This document shows, one piece after another, positions 26,775 through 35,245 of a stretch of DNA of 64,000 bases. The translations under genes were made by a program, and so were the position numbers. The stretch is from Acidimicrobiia bacterium. Lineage in GTDB: Bacteria > Acidobacteriota > Terriglobia > Bryobacterales > Bryobacteraceae. Below the pieces are notes generated by a model. It ran no database searches. It was given only the letters and a program-made list of their open reading frames with translations, and was not told the DNA's origin. The DNA is taken from positions 124,001-188,000 of the forward strand of contig VFZE01000001.1 of assembly GCA_016871315.1 (NCBI GenBank), written 5' to 3'. The stretch's first letter is position 1, and every line of letters begins with the position of its first letter.

Positions 26775-27519
26775 CCTGTTGCTCGCTGTCCCGCTGGCCG
26801 CCGCCGAACCAGGAATGGTCTTCATCCCCGGCGGCGAGTTCGCGCGCGGCCGCATGCACAAGCTGCCCGACGACGGCCTCCCATGGTTCCCCGTCCTGCT
26901 GATGGACGACCGTCCTGTGAAATCCATCCGCATCGACCCCTTTTATCTCGATACGCACGAAGTGACCAACGCCCGCTACGCTGAATTCATCAAGGCCACC
27001 CGCCGCAAGGCGCCCTACAACTGGCCCAAGGGACAACTACCAGAAGGAAAGAAGAACCACCCCGTCGCTGCGATTGATTGGCACGACGCCTCGGCCTACT
27101 GCGCATGGGCCGGCAAACGTCTTCCCACCGAAGCCGAATGGGAACGCGCCGCACGCGGCCTGGCGGAAGGCGCCAAGTACCCCTGGGGCGACCGCAATGC
27201 AACCAAGAACGACGCTTGCTACGACACGCTGCAAGGCCCGTGCGAGGTGGGCAAGTATCGCCACAACTACTTCGGCCTTTACGACATCGCCGGCAACCTC
27301 TGGGAGTGGACCAGAGACTGGTACGCCAAAGACTACTACGCCGGTTCGCCGCAAGCGAATCCCCAGGGCCCGGCCACGGGCAAATACAAGGTGATCCGCG
27401 GCGGCTCCTGGGCCGACCTTTCCAAGTACCTCACCACAGCCCACCGCAACTGGGCACGCCCGCTGGAGCGCAGCCCAAATATCGGGGTGCGCTGCGCCAA
27501 GAGTTTCGGCGACCGGTAG
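26749..27519 (+). CDS. SUMF1/FGE-fold protein lacking the formylglycine-enzyme cysteines
   Basis: The 256-residue product starts at ATG 26749 (MRLLPFTASLLLAVPLAAAEP), which gives a clean signal peptide and overlaps the DUF1501 gene. The FGE-sulfatase fold is clear: GMVFIPGGEFARG, LDTHEVTNARYAEFI, RLPTEAEWERAARG, NLWEWTRDWY, VIRGGSW and NIGVRC. In true formylglycine-generating enzymes the segment after GGS carries two copper-binding cysteines; here it reads GGSWADLSKYL with none. It therefore should not oxidise sulfatase cysteines and more likely binds or modifies something else outside the cell. No sulfatase gene is in the window. Confidence 0.85.
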   Translation: MRLLPFTASLLLAVPLAAAEPGMVFIPGGEFARGRMHKLPDDGLPWFPVLLMDDRPVKSIRIDPFYLDTHEVTNARYAEFIKATRRKAPYNWPKGQLPEGKKNHPVAAIDWHDASAYCAWAGKRLPTEAEWERAARGLAEGAKYPWGDRNATKNDACYDTLQGPCEVGKYRHNYFGLYDIAGNLWEWTRDWYAKDYYAGSPQANPQGPATGKYKVIRGGSWADLSKYLTTAHRNWARPLERSPNIGVRCAKSFGDR

Positions 27520-27525
27520 CCAGGA

Positions 27526-27554
27526 TTGACAAAGGGCGAATAAAAGGCGAAAAT
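27526..27554 (+). promoter_or_regulatory. Possible promoter of the radical SAM gene
   Basis: TTGACA (27526-27531), a 17-base spacer and GAAAAT (27549-27554) lie just before the GTG start at 27560, so the transcript would begin at or within a base of the start codon. Confidence 0.45.
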
Positions 27555-27559
27555 GACCC

Positions 27560-28552
27560 GTGCCTTCCCACCTCATTGGCATCGCGCGCCTCGCCGCAAA
27601 CGCCCCCTCTCTCCAAGCCAAGCGCACCACCGAGTATTTCCAACTTCCGGCCTATGAACTGCTGACCCGCTGTACCAGCACCCGCGTTCCCTTTGAGTGG
27701 AGCATCAACCCCTACCGCGGCTGCGAATTCGCCTGCAAGTACTGTTACGCACGCTACACGCACGAATTCATGGAACTTCGCGACCCCACCGATTTCGAGC
27801 ACAAGATCTTCGCCAAGCAGTTCAACCCCATCGCTTTTCGGGAGCGGCTGCGCAAGATTGACCCGCAGGAGCGGATCGCCATCGGTACGGCGACGGATCC
27901 CTACCAGCCGGCCGAGCGCCGCTATCGTGTAACGCGCTCGATTCTGGAGATCTTCGCCACGATGCAGGGACGCGAAATCTCGATCGTCACCAAGTCCGAT
28001 CTAGTTGCGCGGGATAAGGAGCTGCTGGCGGGAGTCGCGCGAAACAACAACCTGTTTGTTAATCTTACGGTTACCACCATGGACGGACAGCTTGCCAGGG
28101 TGCTGGAGCCGATGGCTCCAAGACCGGAGCTGCGTTTGGCGGCGGTGCGGGAGCTGCGCGGCATTGGTCTCGCCTGCGGCATTCTTTGCGCACCCTTACT
28201 GCCAGGCATTAACGACCGTGAATCCGATCTGGATGCGCTCGCTGCTGCTGGTGCCGCCGCCGGGGCCCAGTGGCTGACCGGCCATGGTGTTTTCCCAAGG
28301 GGTTCGGCTAAGGAGGTTTTCTTCGGTTTTCTTTCCCAGTACTCCCCCGGATTGATGAGCCATTACCAGCGTGTTTTTGGCGATGCAGTGTTTCTCAACA
28401 AGGAGCACGCGCTGAGGATTCAAGCAAGGCTTGCCTATGTTGCAGAAAAATATAGACTTGCACCTCGCGCGGCGCATTTCCCCAGCACCCTGTGTCCCGT
28501 TGATTGTCAGAAACTACCAATGTTTGAGGGGACATCAATGCTGATTTTTTAA
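27560..28552 (+). CDS. Radical SAM protein of the SPL-like/PA0069 type
   Basis: The 330-residue protein carries the cluster motif CxxxCxxC at Cys55, Cys59 and Cys62 (YRGCEFACKYCYARYTHEF), then GTATDPYQPAERRYRVTR and ISIVTKSDLVARD, typical of the Rv2578c/PA0069 subgroup related to spore photoproduct lyase. Two further cysteines near the C terminus (TLCPVDCQKLP) could bind a second metal. The role of the subgroup is unknown. A GTG at 27560 is the start; the nearby ATG at 27553 is out of frame. It is monocistronic. Confidence 0.82.
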   Translation: MPSHLIGIARLAANAPSLQAKRTTEYFQLPAYELLTRCTSTRVPFEWSINPYRGCEFACKYCYARYTHEFMELRDPTDFEHKIFAKQFNPIAFRERLRKIDPQERIAIGTATDPYQPAERRYRVTRSILEIFATMQGREISIVTKSDLVARDKELLAGVARNNNLFVNLTVTTMDGQLARVLEPMAPRPELRLAAVRELRGIGLACGILCAPLLPGINDRESDLDALAAAGAAAGAQWLTGHGVFPRGSAKEVFFGFLSQYSPGLMSHYQRVFGDAVFLNKEHALRIQARLAYVAEKYRLAPRAAHFPSTLCPVDCQKLPMFEGTSMLIF

Positions 28553-28664
28553 TGAGTTGCACTTCAAACAAACCACTTGCCTCAGGCAAACAAAAGTTAT
28601 ACACTAGCAGTGTTCTAGTACACAGGTTGGGGTGATGAGCCCCGTACTTCTTGAGGAGGAGATT

Positions 28665-29345
28665 GTGAAAACATCTAGGTTTCTGATCGGTTTGGCGCTG
28701 GTGCTGATAGCGCTTGTCCCGGCGCAGGCCACTGTAATCGACGATTTTAGCACTGCACACGGTACGGTTACCGCGTTTAGCGGTGTCGGTAGTTGCTTTG
28801 GCGACCCGCCGTATTTTGCGGGCCCCTTCAACTGCCTCGCCAGTTCCGCGCAAAGCCCGATTGGAGGCTTGAGCGCTACAAGAACTTTCTGGTCGGATTG
28901 GGATAGTGGGGCTGGAAGCGTCTCCGCAGAAATCACTGGAGGGCAGTTTAACAGCAACCGAGGTACCGGGGTGACGGGTGAGCACGAAGTTTATTACTCA
29001 TTCGCGCTAACGGACATTTCGGGCCTTGGTGGTCTCCAAATCGACATTCTGGCCGCCGATCTCCCTGGCGCCACCATTCGGTTCTACGTCTTTGGTGGAG
29101 GCTTGTCCAGCAGTGCGGCGTTGCCGATCGCAGTGGGTAACTCTGTGATTGCGGCCGGGTTTGGTGGTTTTTCCGGCACTGCGAACCTCTCCGCTGTCAC
29201 TGCGCTGGGATTTGTTATTTCTGGTGCTAGCTCAGTTGATGTCAGCGTGGACAACTTCGCGGCCATCCCTGAGCCGATGTCGCTGGCGCTGATGGGCGCC
29301 GGCCTGGTCGGACTCGGCGCGCTCCGCCGGTGGAAGCGGCGCTAG
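28665..29345 (+). CDS. PEP-CTERM sorted exoprotein
   Basis: The 226-residue product starts at GTG 28665, preceded by GAGGAGGA (28653-28660). An N-terminal signal (FLIGLALVLIALVPAQA) is followed by a beta-rich body with a central SAEITGGQFNSN segment, and the C terminus is a full PEP-CTERM signal: PEP motif (AIPEP), hydrophobic helix (LALMGAGLVGLGAL) and RRWKRR. Exosortase would cleave it for delivery outside the cell, often into an exopolysaccharide matrix. No exosortase gene is in the window. Upstream are a TTGCC-TCA-GGCAA inverted repeat (28577-28589) and a TATACA box. It ends at a strong terminator. Confidence 0.85.
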   Translation: MKTSRFLIGLALVLIALVPAQATVIDDFSTAHGTVTAFSGVGSCFGDPPYFAGPFNCLASSAQSPIGGLSATRTFWSDWDSGAGSVSAEITGGQFNSNRGTGVTGEHEVYYSFALTDISGLGGLQIDILAADLPGATIRFYVFGGGLSSSAALPIAVGNSVIAAGFGGFSGTANLSAVTALGFVISGASSVDVSVDNFAAIPEPMSLALMGAGLVGLGALRRWKRR

Positions 29346-29371
29346 CCACTACAGTTCTAACACCACAGCAG

Positions 29372-29408
29372 AGCCCGAAGCGATCCCCGCTTCGGGCTTT
29401 TCTCTTTT
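29372..29408 (+). terminator. Intrinsic terminator after the PEP-CTERM gene
   Basis: GCCCGAAGC (29373-29381), a seven-base loop, GCTTCGGGC (29389-29397) and TTTTCTCTTTT follow. The nine-base-pair GC-rich stem gains an extra A-T pair at its base. This is the clearest intrinsic terminator in the window. Confidence 0.85.
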
Positions 29409-29436
29409 CCCCCTAAACTTGATATCCTATCCAGCT

Positions 29437-30516
29437 ATGAACCGCAGAGAATTTGTTGGCATGACCGGCGTCGCCGCCGCCGCCGCGGCTGCCGCACAAA
29501 GCGCAACCGGCCCGCAGGCCGACTACAAGCCCGGCAAGGCCGTCATGAAGGTCGGCTGCCAGCGCGGCTCCTCCGACAAGCACTTGGCCTTGCTGGCGCG
29601 CAGCGGCGTGACGCAGTGCTGCGGCTACCCCGAGCAGGGTCCGGGTGGGAGCTTTGAAGTCGATGCCATGCAGCGGCTGCAGGAGCGGGCGCGCAAGATT
29701 GGCGTCGAGATCACAATGATCCAGTTCCCGCTGCCCTCCTCCTATATCGCCCGCGCGCAGATGCCCAGCATCATGATGGGCAAGCCGGAACGCGACCGTG
29801 ATATCGACCGCTGCTGCGAGATCATCCGCAACGCGGCCAAGGCCGGCATCCCCTCCATCAAGTACAACATGACCATCCTCGGCGTGCTGAGCACGGAGCC
29901 GCAGCCGGTGCGCGGCGGCGCCATGGGCCGCGCCTGGGATCTGTCGAAGGCCAAGCAGGAGCCGCCGCTGACCGAAGCCGGTCCGGCGCCTGGCCCCGTC
30001 ATGTGGGAGCGCATCACCTATTTCCTGAAGCGCGTCGTCCCTGTGGCCAATGAGTACAAGATCCGGATCGCCTGCCACCCGCACGACCCCGGGGTGCCGC
30101 CGGAAGGCTTCCGCGGCGTCGACCGCGTGCTAGGCACCTTCGAAGGACTGAAGAAGTTCGTCTCCATTGAAGAAAGCCCCTATCACGGGCTGAACTTCTG
30201 CCAGGGCACGGTGAGTGAAATGCTCCAGGATCCCGGCAAGGAGATCTTCGACGTCATCCGCTACTTCGGCACGCGCAAGAAGATCTTCAACGTCCACTTC
30301 CGCAACATCCGCGGCAAGCGAGACAAGTTTGTCGAGACCTACCCCGACGACGGCGACATCAACTTCTTCCGCGCTATGCAGGTCTACAAGGAAGTCGGCT
30401 ATCCGTACATGATGATGCCGGACCACATGCCGCGCCATCCGGACGATCCCGGCGGCGACCAGGCTTTCAGCTTCGCCTACGGCTACATCAAGGGCCTCAT
30501 CCAGGCGGTCAGCTAG
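29437..30516 (+). CDS. Mannonate dehydratase-like TIM-barrel protein, Tat-exported
   Basis: The 359-residue product begins at ATG 29437 (MNRREFVGMTGVAAAAAAA) with a twin-arginine signal. The body resembles UxuA and related xylose-isomerase-like barrels: IPSIKYNMTILGVL, ACHPHDPGVPPEGFRGVDRV, KIFNVHFRNIRG and YMMMPDHMPRHPDDPGGD, with the His, Cys and Asp positions expected of the metal site. UxuA converts mannonate to 2-keto-3-deoxygluconate; the exported acidobacterial relatives are not characterised, so the substrate is a guess. Its stop overlaps the next gene (TAGTG). Confidence 0.78.
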   Translation: MNRREFVGMTGVAAAAAAAAQSATGPQADYKPGKAVMKVGCQRGSSDKHLALLARSGVTQCCGYPEQGPGGSFEVDAMQRLQERARKIGVEITMIQFPLPSSYIARAQMPSIMMGKPERDRDIDRCCEIIRNAAKAGIPSIKYNMTILGVLSTEPQPVRGGAMGRAWDLSKAKQEPPLTEAGPAPGPVMWERITYFLKRVVPVANEYKIRIACHPHDPGVPPEGFRGVDRVLGTFEGLKKFVSIEESPYHGLNFCQGTVSEMLQDPGKEIFDVIRYFGTRKKIFNVHFRNIRGKRDKFVETYPDDGDINFFRAMQVYKEVGYPYMMMPDHMPRHPDDPGGDQAFSFAYGYIKGLIQAVS

Positions 30517-31295
30517 TGCGCCGCCGGGAGTTCCTCTCCGCCGCCGCCGGGATTTCGCTTGCCATGCCTCTAGACGCCGCCGTCCCCAAAGGCTCCATCA
30601 TCGAGCTGCGCCGCTATCAGCTGCGGAACAACAACGATCAGATGATGCAGCGCACCTCCGAATTCATCGAGAAGTTCGCACTGCCCGCCGCCCAACGCGC
30701 CGGCATCGGACCCAACGGTGTTTTCACCACTCTCATCGGGCCGCAGATGCCCGCGGTGTGGCTGCTCTACAGCTACCCCTCGCTGGCGGCCATGGAAGCG
30801 GCTCAGGCAAAGACATCGGAGGACAAGGAGTTTCAGCAGGCGCTGGAAGCCTACTACGCCAAACCGGGCATCGCCTATGAGCGGGTGGAAGCCACGCTGT
30901 TCCGCGCCATCGACGGCATGCCCAAGGTGGAGCCGCCGCCCATCGAAAAGGACAAGCCGGCGCGCATCTTCGAGCTGCGCGTCTATGAATCCAACTATCC
31001 CTCGACGCTTCGCCGCAAGGTGAAGATGTTCGAGGACGGCGAACTGGCCATTTTCCGCCGCGTCGGCATGTGGCCGGTCTTTTTTGGCGCCGCGCTGGCG
31101 GGTTCCAACATTCCTAATCTCACCTATATGCTCGGCTACGATAGCCTCGCTCATCGCGAGCAGGTCTGGCGCGCCTTCTCCCAAGATGCGGAGTGGAAGA
31201 AGCTGCGCGTCCAACCGGGGCTGAGCGACGCCGAGATCGTCTCCAACATCAGCGGCACGATGCTGCGGCCGATGCCGTTCAGCCAGATACGCTAG
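30516..31295 (+). CDS. NIPSNAP-family protein, Tat-exported
   Basis: The 259-residue product starts at a GTG overlapping the upstream stop by one base. It has a twin-arginine signal (RRREFLSAAAGISLAMPL) and two ferredoxin-like NIPSNAP domains: IIELRRYQLRNNNDQM and WLLYSYPSLAAMEAAQ in the first, then FELRVYESNYPSTLRRKVKMF and LTYMLGYDSLAHREQVW in the second. The function of bacterial NIPSNAP proteins is unknown; many lie beside sugar-metabolism genes, as here beside the dehydratase-like gene. Its end lies one base from the convergent RNase H gene. Confidence 0.85.
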   Translation: MRRREFLSAAAGISLAMPLDAAVPKGSIIELRRYQLRNNNDQMMQRTSEFIEKFALPAAQRAGIGPNGVFTTLIGPQMPAVWLLYSYPSLAAMEAAQAKTSEDKEFQQALEAYYAKPGIAYERVEATLFRAIDGMPKVEPPPIEKDKPARIFELRVYESNYPSTLRRKVKMFEDGELAIFRRVGMWPVFFGAALAGSNIPNLTYMLGYDSLAHREQVWRAFSQDAEWKKLRVQPGLSDAEIVSNISGTMLRPMPFSQIR

Positions 31296-31296
31296 C

Positions 31297-31890
31297 TCAT
31301 TTCCGGCCGAAGTCGGCGGGGATCTCCCCCCACAGATCGGTTTCCCACTTGCGCAGCGGATTCGGCGCGGGGTTGTCGCGCAGCCACGTCAGCGCACGCT
31401 CGATCAGACGGAAAACCTCCCCGTTGCGCGGCGTCCGCTCCATCTTCGTCCGGCATTGTTTGTCCCACACCCAATTCATCGCATTGCGCGAATCCGAATA
31501 GATCGGCACATCGGTCTTGCCCTGTTTCCCCAGCAGAGCCAGCGCATGCACGATGGCCAGAAACTCGCCGATGTTGTTGGTGGCGTCATCGAAGGGGCCC
31601 TGATGAAACAGCTGCTCTCCCGTTGCCAGGTTGACCCCTCGATATTCCATGAGGCCTGGGTTGCCGCTGCATGCCGCATCGACGGCCACGCCCTCACGGG
31701 GCACGGGGGCATTGGGATCTCTCTTCGGTATGTTCTGGTAGGCGGCCTCCGCATCGGCCAGCGAGGAGAAGGCCCTGACTCGTCCAGCCGGATAGCCGGT
31801 CACCTGGCGCGATGCCTCCGGCCAATTATCGTAGATGCCGGGATTCCGGCCCTCCCAGACGACGTAGAACTTCTTCTTTGGCTTGGTCAC
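31297..31890 (-). CDS. Ribonuclease H with N-terminal viroplasmin-like domain
   Basis: The 197-residue protein has an N-terminal RNA/DNA hybrid-binding module (KKFYVVWEGRNPGIYDNW) and an RNase H fold. Catalytic acids are visible at Asp71 (VAVDAACSG), Glu109 (NNIGEFLA), Asp133 (YSDSRNA) and the final Asp in WETDLWG. It would cut the RNA of RNA-DNA hybrids in the cytoplasm. Its ATG overlaps the upstream hydrolase stop by four bases, which is an odd pairing with an exported hydrolase. Confidence 0.88.
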   Translation of the reverse strand: MTKPKKKFYVVWEGRNPGIYDNWPEASRQVTGYPAGRVRAFSSLADAEAAYQNIPKRDPNAPVPREGVAVDAACSGNPGLMEYRGVNLATGEQLFHQGPFDDATNNIGEFLAIVHALALLGKQGKTDVPIYSDSRNAMNWVWDKQCRTKMERTPRNGEVFRLIERALTWLRDNPAPNPLRKWETDLWGEIPADFGRK

Positions 31891-32900
31891 TGGTAAGGAG
31901 GAAACATCACGGGCAACGCCGGGTCGGTGGAAAACATGCAGCGGGCATTATGTCCGCAGGCCGGCGAAATCACCAGCGTGTGCTTGGCCCCGTGCCGTGA
32001 GTTGATGTAGTGCTGGTAGGCGAGCCCGCGGGCCAGCCGGTTGGCGCCCTGCGCCATTCCGTTGCAGCTCTCATCCAGCGAACCGCCCGGCAGATTGTCC
32101 CATTCGCCCAACAGATACGTCACAGAGCGTGAGATCATCCGCGAACGCAGCTCCTCCTCGGTGGCCTTGGCCGCGTAGCCGGTGCGGTTATGCAGCCCGT
32201 AGCGCCAGCGGTCATAAGTAGCGCAACCGGACGCCCCGTTGAATGCCGCGAATTCGCCCGCGCAGCCTTTGACCGGATCGCACTTCAGGCTGGCGGCCGG
32301 GCGGACAGGGTCCAGGTACAGATAGCTGGAAGGATTCGCCACCACGAATCGCACCGGCGCCTCCACCTCATCCGGCACAGCGGTGGCCGCCAGGTAGCGG
32401 TGCACATACTGTCCGCCCGCGGAGTGGCCGCTGACAACGATCAGCTTCATATTCGGGAACAGGTTCTTGTCCGCCAGCCGCTTGACCAGCGCGTCGATGA
32501 GAGCGTAACTGTAAAGCCCCGGGATGCCGGGCGCTTCCTCTCCGGCGTTCCAACCGGCGCATGCCCAGCTGATCTCGCCATCGGCCAGTTTGTCCTGGCA
32601 ACGCCCGCCCTGATTGGCCGCAAACCGTGGCGCGATGACGACGGAATCCTCCAGCGCGCCGGCCAGAAAAGCGGACGCCATTCCCGAACCGAAATACCAG
32701 TCGGCGTTGCGCCCGATGCCGTGGATCACGATCACGCCGCGGCGGATAGCGGGATTCGGCTTGTCGAGCGCGTGGCTGCGGTAGACCAGCGAATACCGGC
32801 CCGCTTCGGTCAGCGGGACTTTCTCGGTGCAGTCCGTGGTGGCGGTGGTGCAGACGGCGAACAGGGGCGCCGCCAGAAGGAGAAAGACCAAACAACGCAT
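31887..32900 (-). CDS. Secreted alpha/beta hydrolase
   Basis: The 337-residue product starts at ATG 32900 (MRCLVFLLLAAPLFAVC), a signal peptide with a possible lipobox Cys. The fold shows an oxyanion strand, GVIVIHGIGRNADWYFGSGM, the nucleophile elbow GHSAGG near residue 165, and a candidate catalytic His in ISPACGHNARCM at the C terminus. Eight or more cysteines suggest disulfides. Esterase or lipase activity is likely; the substrate is unknown. Only 32 bases separate its start from the divergent DUF1592-type gene, so the promoters must overlap coding sequence. RNase H follows with a four-base overlap. Confidence 0.75.
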   Translation of the reverse strand: MRCLVFLLLAAPLFAVCTTATTDCTEKVPLTEAGRYSLVYRSHALDKPNPAIRRGVIVIHGIGRNADWYFGSGMASAFLAGALEDSVVIAPRFAANQGGRCQDKLADGEISWACAGWNAGEEAPGIPGLYSYALIDALVKRLADKNLFPNMKLIVVSGHSAGGQYVHRYLAATAVPDEVEAPVRFVVANPSSYLYLDPVRPAASLKCDPVKGCAGEFAAFNGASGCATYDRWRYGLHNRTGYAAKATEEELRSRMISRSVTYLLGEWDNLPGGSLDESCNGMAQGANRLARGLAYQHYINSRHGAKHTLVISPACGHNARCMFSTDPALPVMFPPYQ

Positions 32901-32932
32901 ATAAGAAGGAGGATACAATACCGTATAGTTTG

Positions 32933-35245
32933 ATGCGCCACTGGGTTCCCCTCATCGCCGTTTCGATCTGTGTGGGAGCGCAGCCTGTTCCTGAACAGGG
33001 CGTCATCAAACAATACTGCATCGGCTGCCACAACACGAGGCTGAAGACGGCAGACCTGGAACTGGATAAGGCTCTGTCAGCCGAAATCGCCCAGCACCCC
33101 GCGGTCTGGGAGAAGGTCGCCCGCCGCCTGCGGGCCCGGCAAATGCCGCCGGCGGGATTGCCGCGGCCGGATGAGAAGACATACAGTACGGTCGTCGGGT
33201 CGATCGAGTCGGCATTGGATGCGGCGGCGCGCGCCAAACCCAATCCTGGCCGAACCGATACTCTCCGCCGCCTGACGCGCACCGAATACCGCAACTCGAT
33301 CCGCGACCTGCTCGCTCTTGAAATGGATGTCTCGGCGCTGCTTCCGGCCGACGACCCGGGCCACGGCTTCGACAACGTTACCGTCGGTGACCTCTCCCCC
33401 ACACTGCTCGACCGCTACATCTCCGCCGCCGAGAAGGTCAGCCGGCTCGCCATCGGCGCGCCGATGCGCTCCCCCGGCGGCGACACGTTCCGCATTCCGC
33501 CCGACCTCACGCAGGAGTATCACATCGACGGACTGCCGCTGGGCACCCGCGGCGGCGCGCTCATCCCTTACACCTTTCCGCTTGAAGCCGAATACGAGGT
33601 TCAAATCCGCCTTGCGCGCGACCGCAATGAGCATGTGGAGGGTCTGCGCGGAACGCACGAGATGGAATTGCTGCTCGACGGCAAGCGCGTCCACATGTTC
33701 ACGCTGAAGCCGCCCGCTTCGGCCACTGACCACATCACCGCCGACCATCATCTGAAGGTCCGCATCCCGGTGCAGGCCGGGCCGCACCAGATCGGCGTCA
33801 CCTTCCCGAAAGCTCCGACGCCGGTGCTGGAAACCTTCCGCCAGCCGCACCTGGCCCGCTTCAACATGCACCGCCATCCGCGGCAGCTTCCCGCCATCTA
33901 TTCGGTTTCCATCAACGGCCCGTATCAGGCCAAAGGCGCCGGTGAGACACCCAGCCGCCGCCGCATTCTCACCTGCGCGCCGGCCTCACCCGCCGAAGAA
34001 GACGCCTGTGCAAAGAGGATTCTGGCTCCGATTGCCAAACGAGCCTGGCGGCGTACTGTAGCCGAAGCGGACCTGGACCGCCTGATGGGCTTCTATCGCG
34101 ATGCGCGCGGGAAGGACGGCTTTGTAGCTGGCATCGAGATGGCGCTGAACGCCATCCTGGTCAGCCCGCAATTCCTGATCCGCGTCGAGCAGGATCCGCC
34201 GGGAGTGGCTTCCGGCGTGGCCTACCGATTGAGCGATCTGGAGTTAGCCTCACGACTCTCCTTCTTCCTGTGGAGCAGCATCCCCGACGAGGAGTTGCTG
34301 GACATCGCCATCCAGGGCCGGCTCATTAAGCCCGGAGTGCTGGAGCAGCAGGCCAAGCGCATGCTTGCCGATCCGCGCGCGCGCACCCTGGTCACCAACT
34401 TCGCCTCTCAGTGGCTGCATCTGCGGAGCTTGGACTCCTTCACACCCGACATGCGGCTCTTCCCGGACTTCGACGAAAACCTCCGCCAGGCGATGAAACA
34501 GGAAACCGAACTCCTGTTTGAAACATTTCTTGCCGAGGACCGCAGCATTCTCGACTTGTTGCGCGCCGACTACACGTTTCTCAATGAGCGGCTCGCCAAG
34601 CACTACGGCATCCCGCACATCTACGGAAGCCGCTTCCGCCGCGTTCCCCTGACCCCGGAAACACACCGCGGCGGTCTGCTCACCCATGGCAGTATCCTGT
34701 CGGTCACCTCCTACCCCACGCGAACCTCCGCCGTCATCCGCGGCAAATGGGTGCTCGATAATCTGCTCGGCGTGCCGCCTCCTCCGCCTCCGCCCAACGT
34801 CTCCGACCTCAAGGACAACAACGTCATCGGCAAGCACCTGACCGTGCGCGAGCGGCTGGCCGAGCATCGCGCGAATCCTGCCTGTGCCGGCTGCCACCAG
34901 CTCATGGACCCGGTCGGTTTTGCGCTGGAGAACTACGATGCCATCGGCCGCTGGCGTACGATGGAGGAAGGCAAACCGATTGACGCCTCCGGCGGCGGGC
35001 CCGACGGGGTTGCGTTTGAAGGAGTGGACGGCTTGCGGCAGGCCCTGCTGGCGCGGCCGGAAATATTCTCGGGAGTGGTGGCGGAGAAGCTGCTCACATA
35101 CGCGATGGGACGCGGCGTGGAAACCTACGACGCGCCTGCCGTGCGCCAGGTGCTGCGCGATGCCCGCCCCGGCGGCTACAAGCTCTCGTCCCTGGTTCTT
35201 GGCGTTGTGAACAGTGTTCCGTTTCAGATGAGGAGGTCCAAATGA
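32933..35245 (+). CDS. Planctomycete-type cytochrome protein (DUF1587/1592/1588/1585)
   Basis: The 770-residue exported protein has an N-terminal heme motif CIGCH (VIKQYCIGCHNTRLKTADL), a DUF1587 region (LTRTEYRNSIRDLLALE), then DUF1595/DUF1592 (YRLSDLELASRLSFFLWSS), DUF1588 (RRVPLTPETHRGGLLTHGS) with a second CxxCH (ACAGCHQLMDP), and DUF1585 (VAEKLLTYAMGRGVE) at the end. These proteins are common in planctomycetes and acidobacteria and pair with DUF1552 proteins; an electron-transfer or degradative surface role is suspected but unproven. An ATG at 32933 or a TTG at 32930 may start it. The next gene overlaps by four bases. Confidence 0.88.
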   Translation: MRHWVPLIAVSICVGAQPVPEQGVIKQYCIGCHNTRLKTADLELDKALSAEIAQHPAVWEKVARRLRARQMPPAGLPRPDEKTYSTVVGSIESALDAAARAKPNPGRTDTLRRLTRTEYRNSIRDLLALEMDVSALLPADDPGHGFDNVTVGDLSPTLLDRYISAAEKVSRLAIGAPMRSPGGDTFRIPPDLTQEYHIDGLPLGTRGGALIPYTFPLEAEYEVQIRLARDRNEHVEGLRGTHEMELLLDGKRVHMFTLKPPASATDHITADHHLKVRIPVQAGPHQIGVTFPKAPTPVLETFRQPHLARFNMHRHPRQLPAIYSVSINGPYQAKGAGETPSRRRILTCAPASPAEEDACAKRILAPIAKRAWRRTVAEADLDRLMGFYRDARGKDGFVAGIEMALNAILVSPQFLIRVEQDPPGVASGVAYRLSDLELASRLSFFLWSSIPDEELLDIAIQGRLIKPGVLEQQAKRMLADPRARTLVTNFASQWLHLRSLDSFTPDMRLFPDFDENLRQAMKQETELLFETFLAEDRSILDLLRADYTFLNERLAKHYGIPHIYGSRFRRVPLTPETHRGGLLTHGSILSVTSYPTRTSAVIRGKWVLDNLLGVPPPPPPPNVSDLKDNNVIGKHLTVRERLAEHRANPACAGCHQLMDPVGFALENYDAIGRWRTMEEGKPIDASGGGPDGVAFEGVDGLRQALLARPEIFSGVVAEKLLTYAMGRGVETYDAPAVRQVLRDARPGGYKLSSLVLGVVNSVPFQMRRSK

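Noticed and set aside
26749-27519. Formylglycine-generating sulfatase-modifying enzyme
   Set aside because: The two active-site cysteines after GGS are absent and no sulfatase is nearby.
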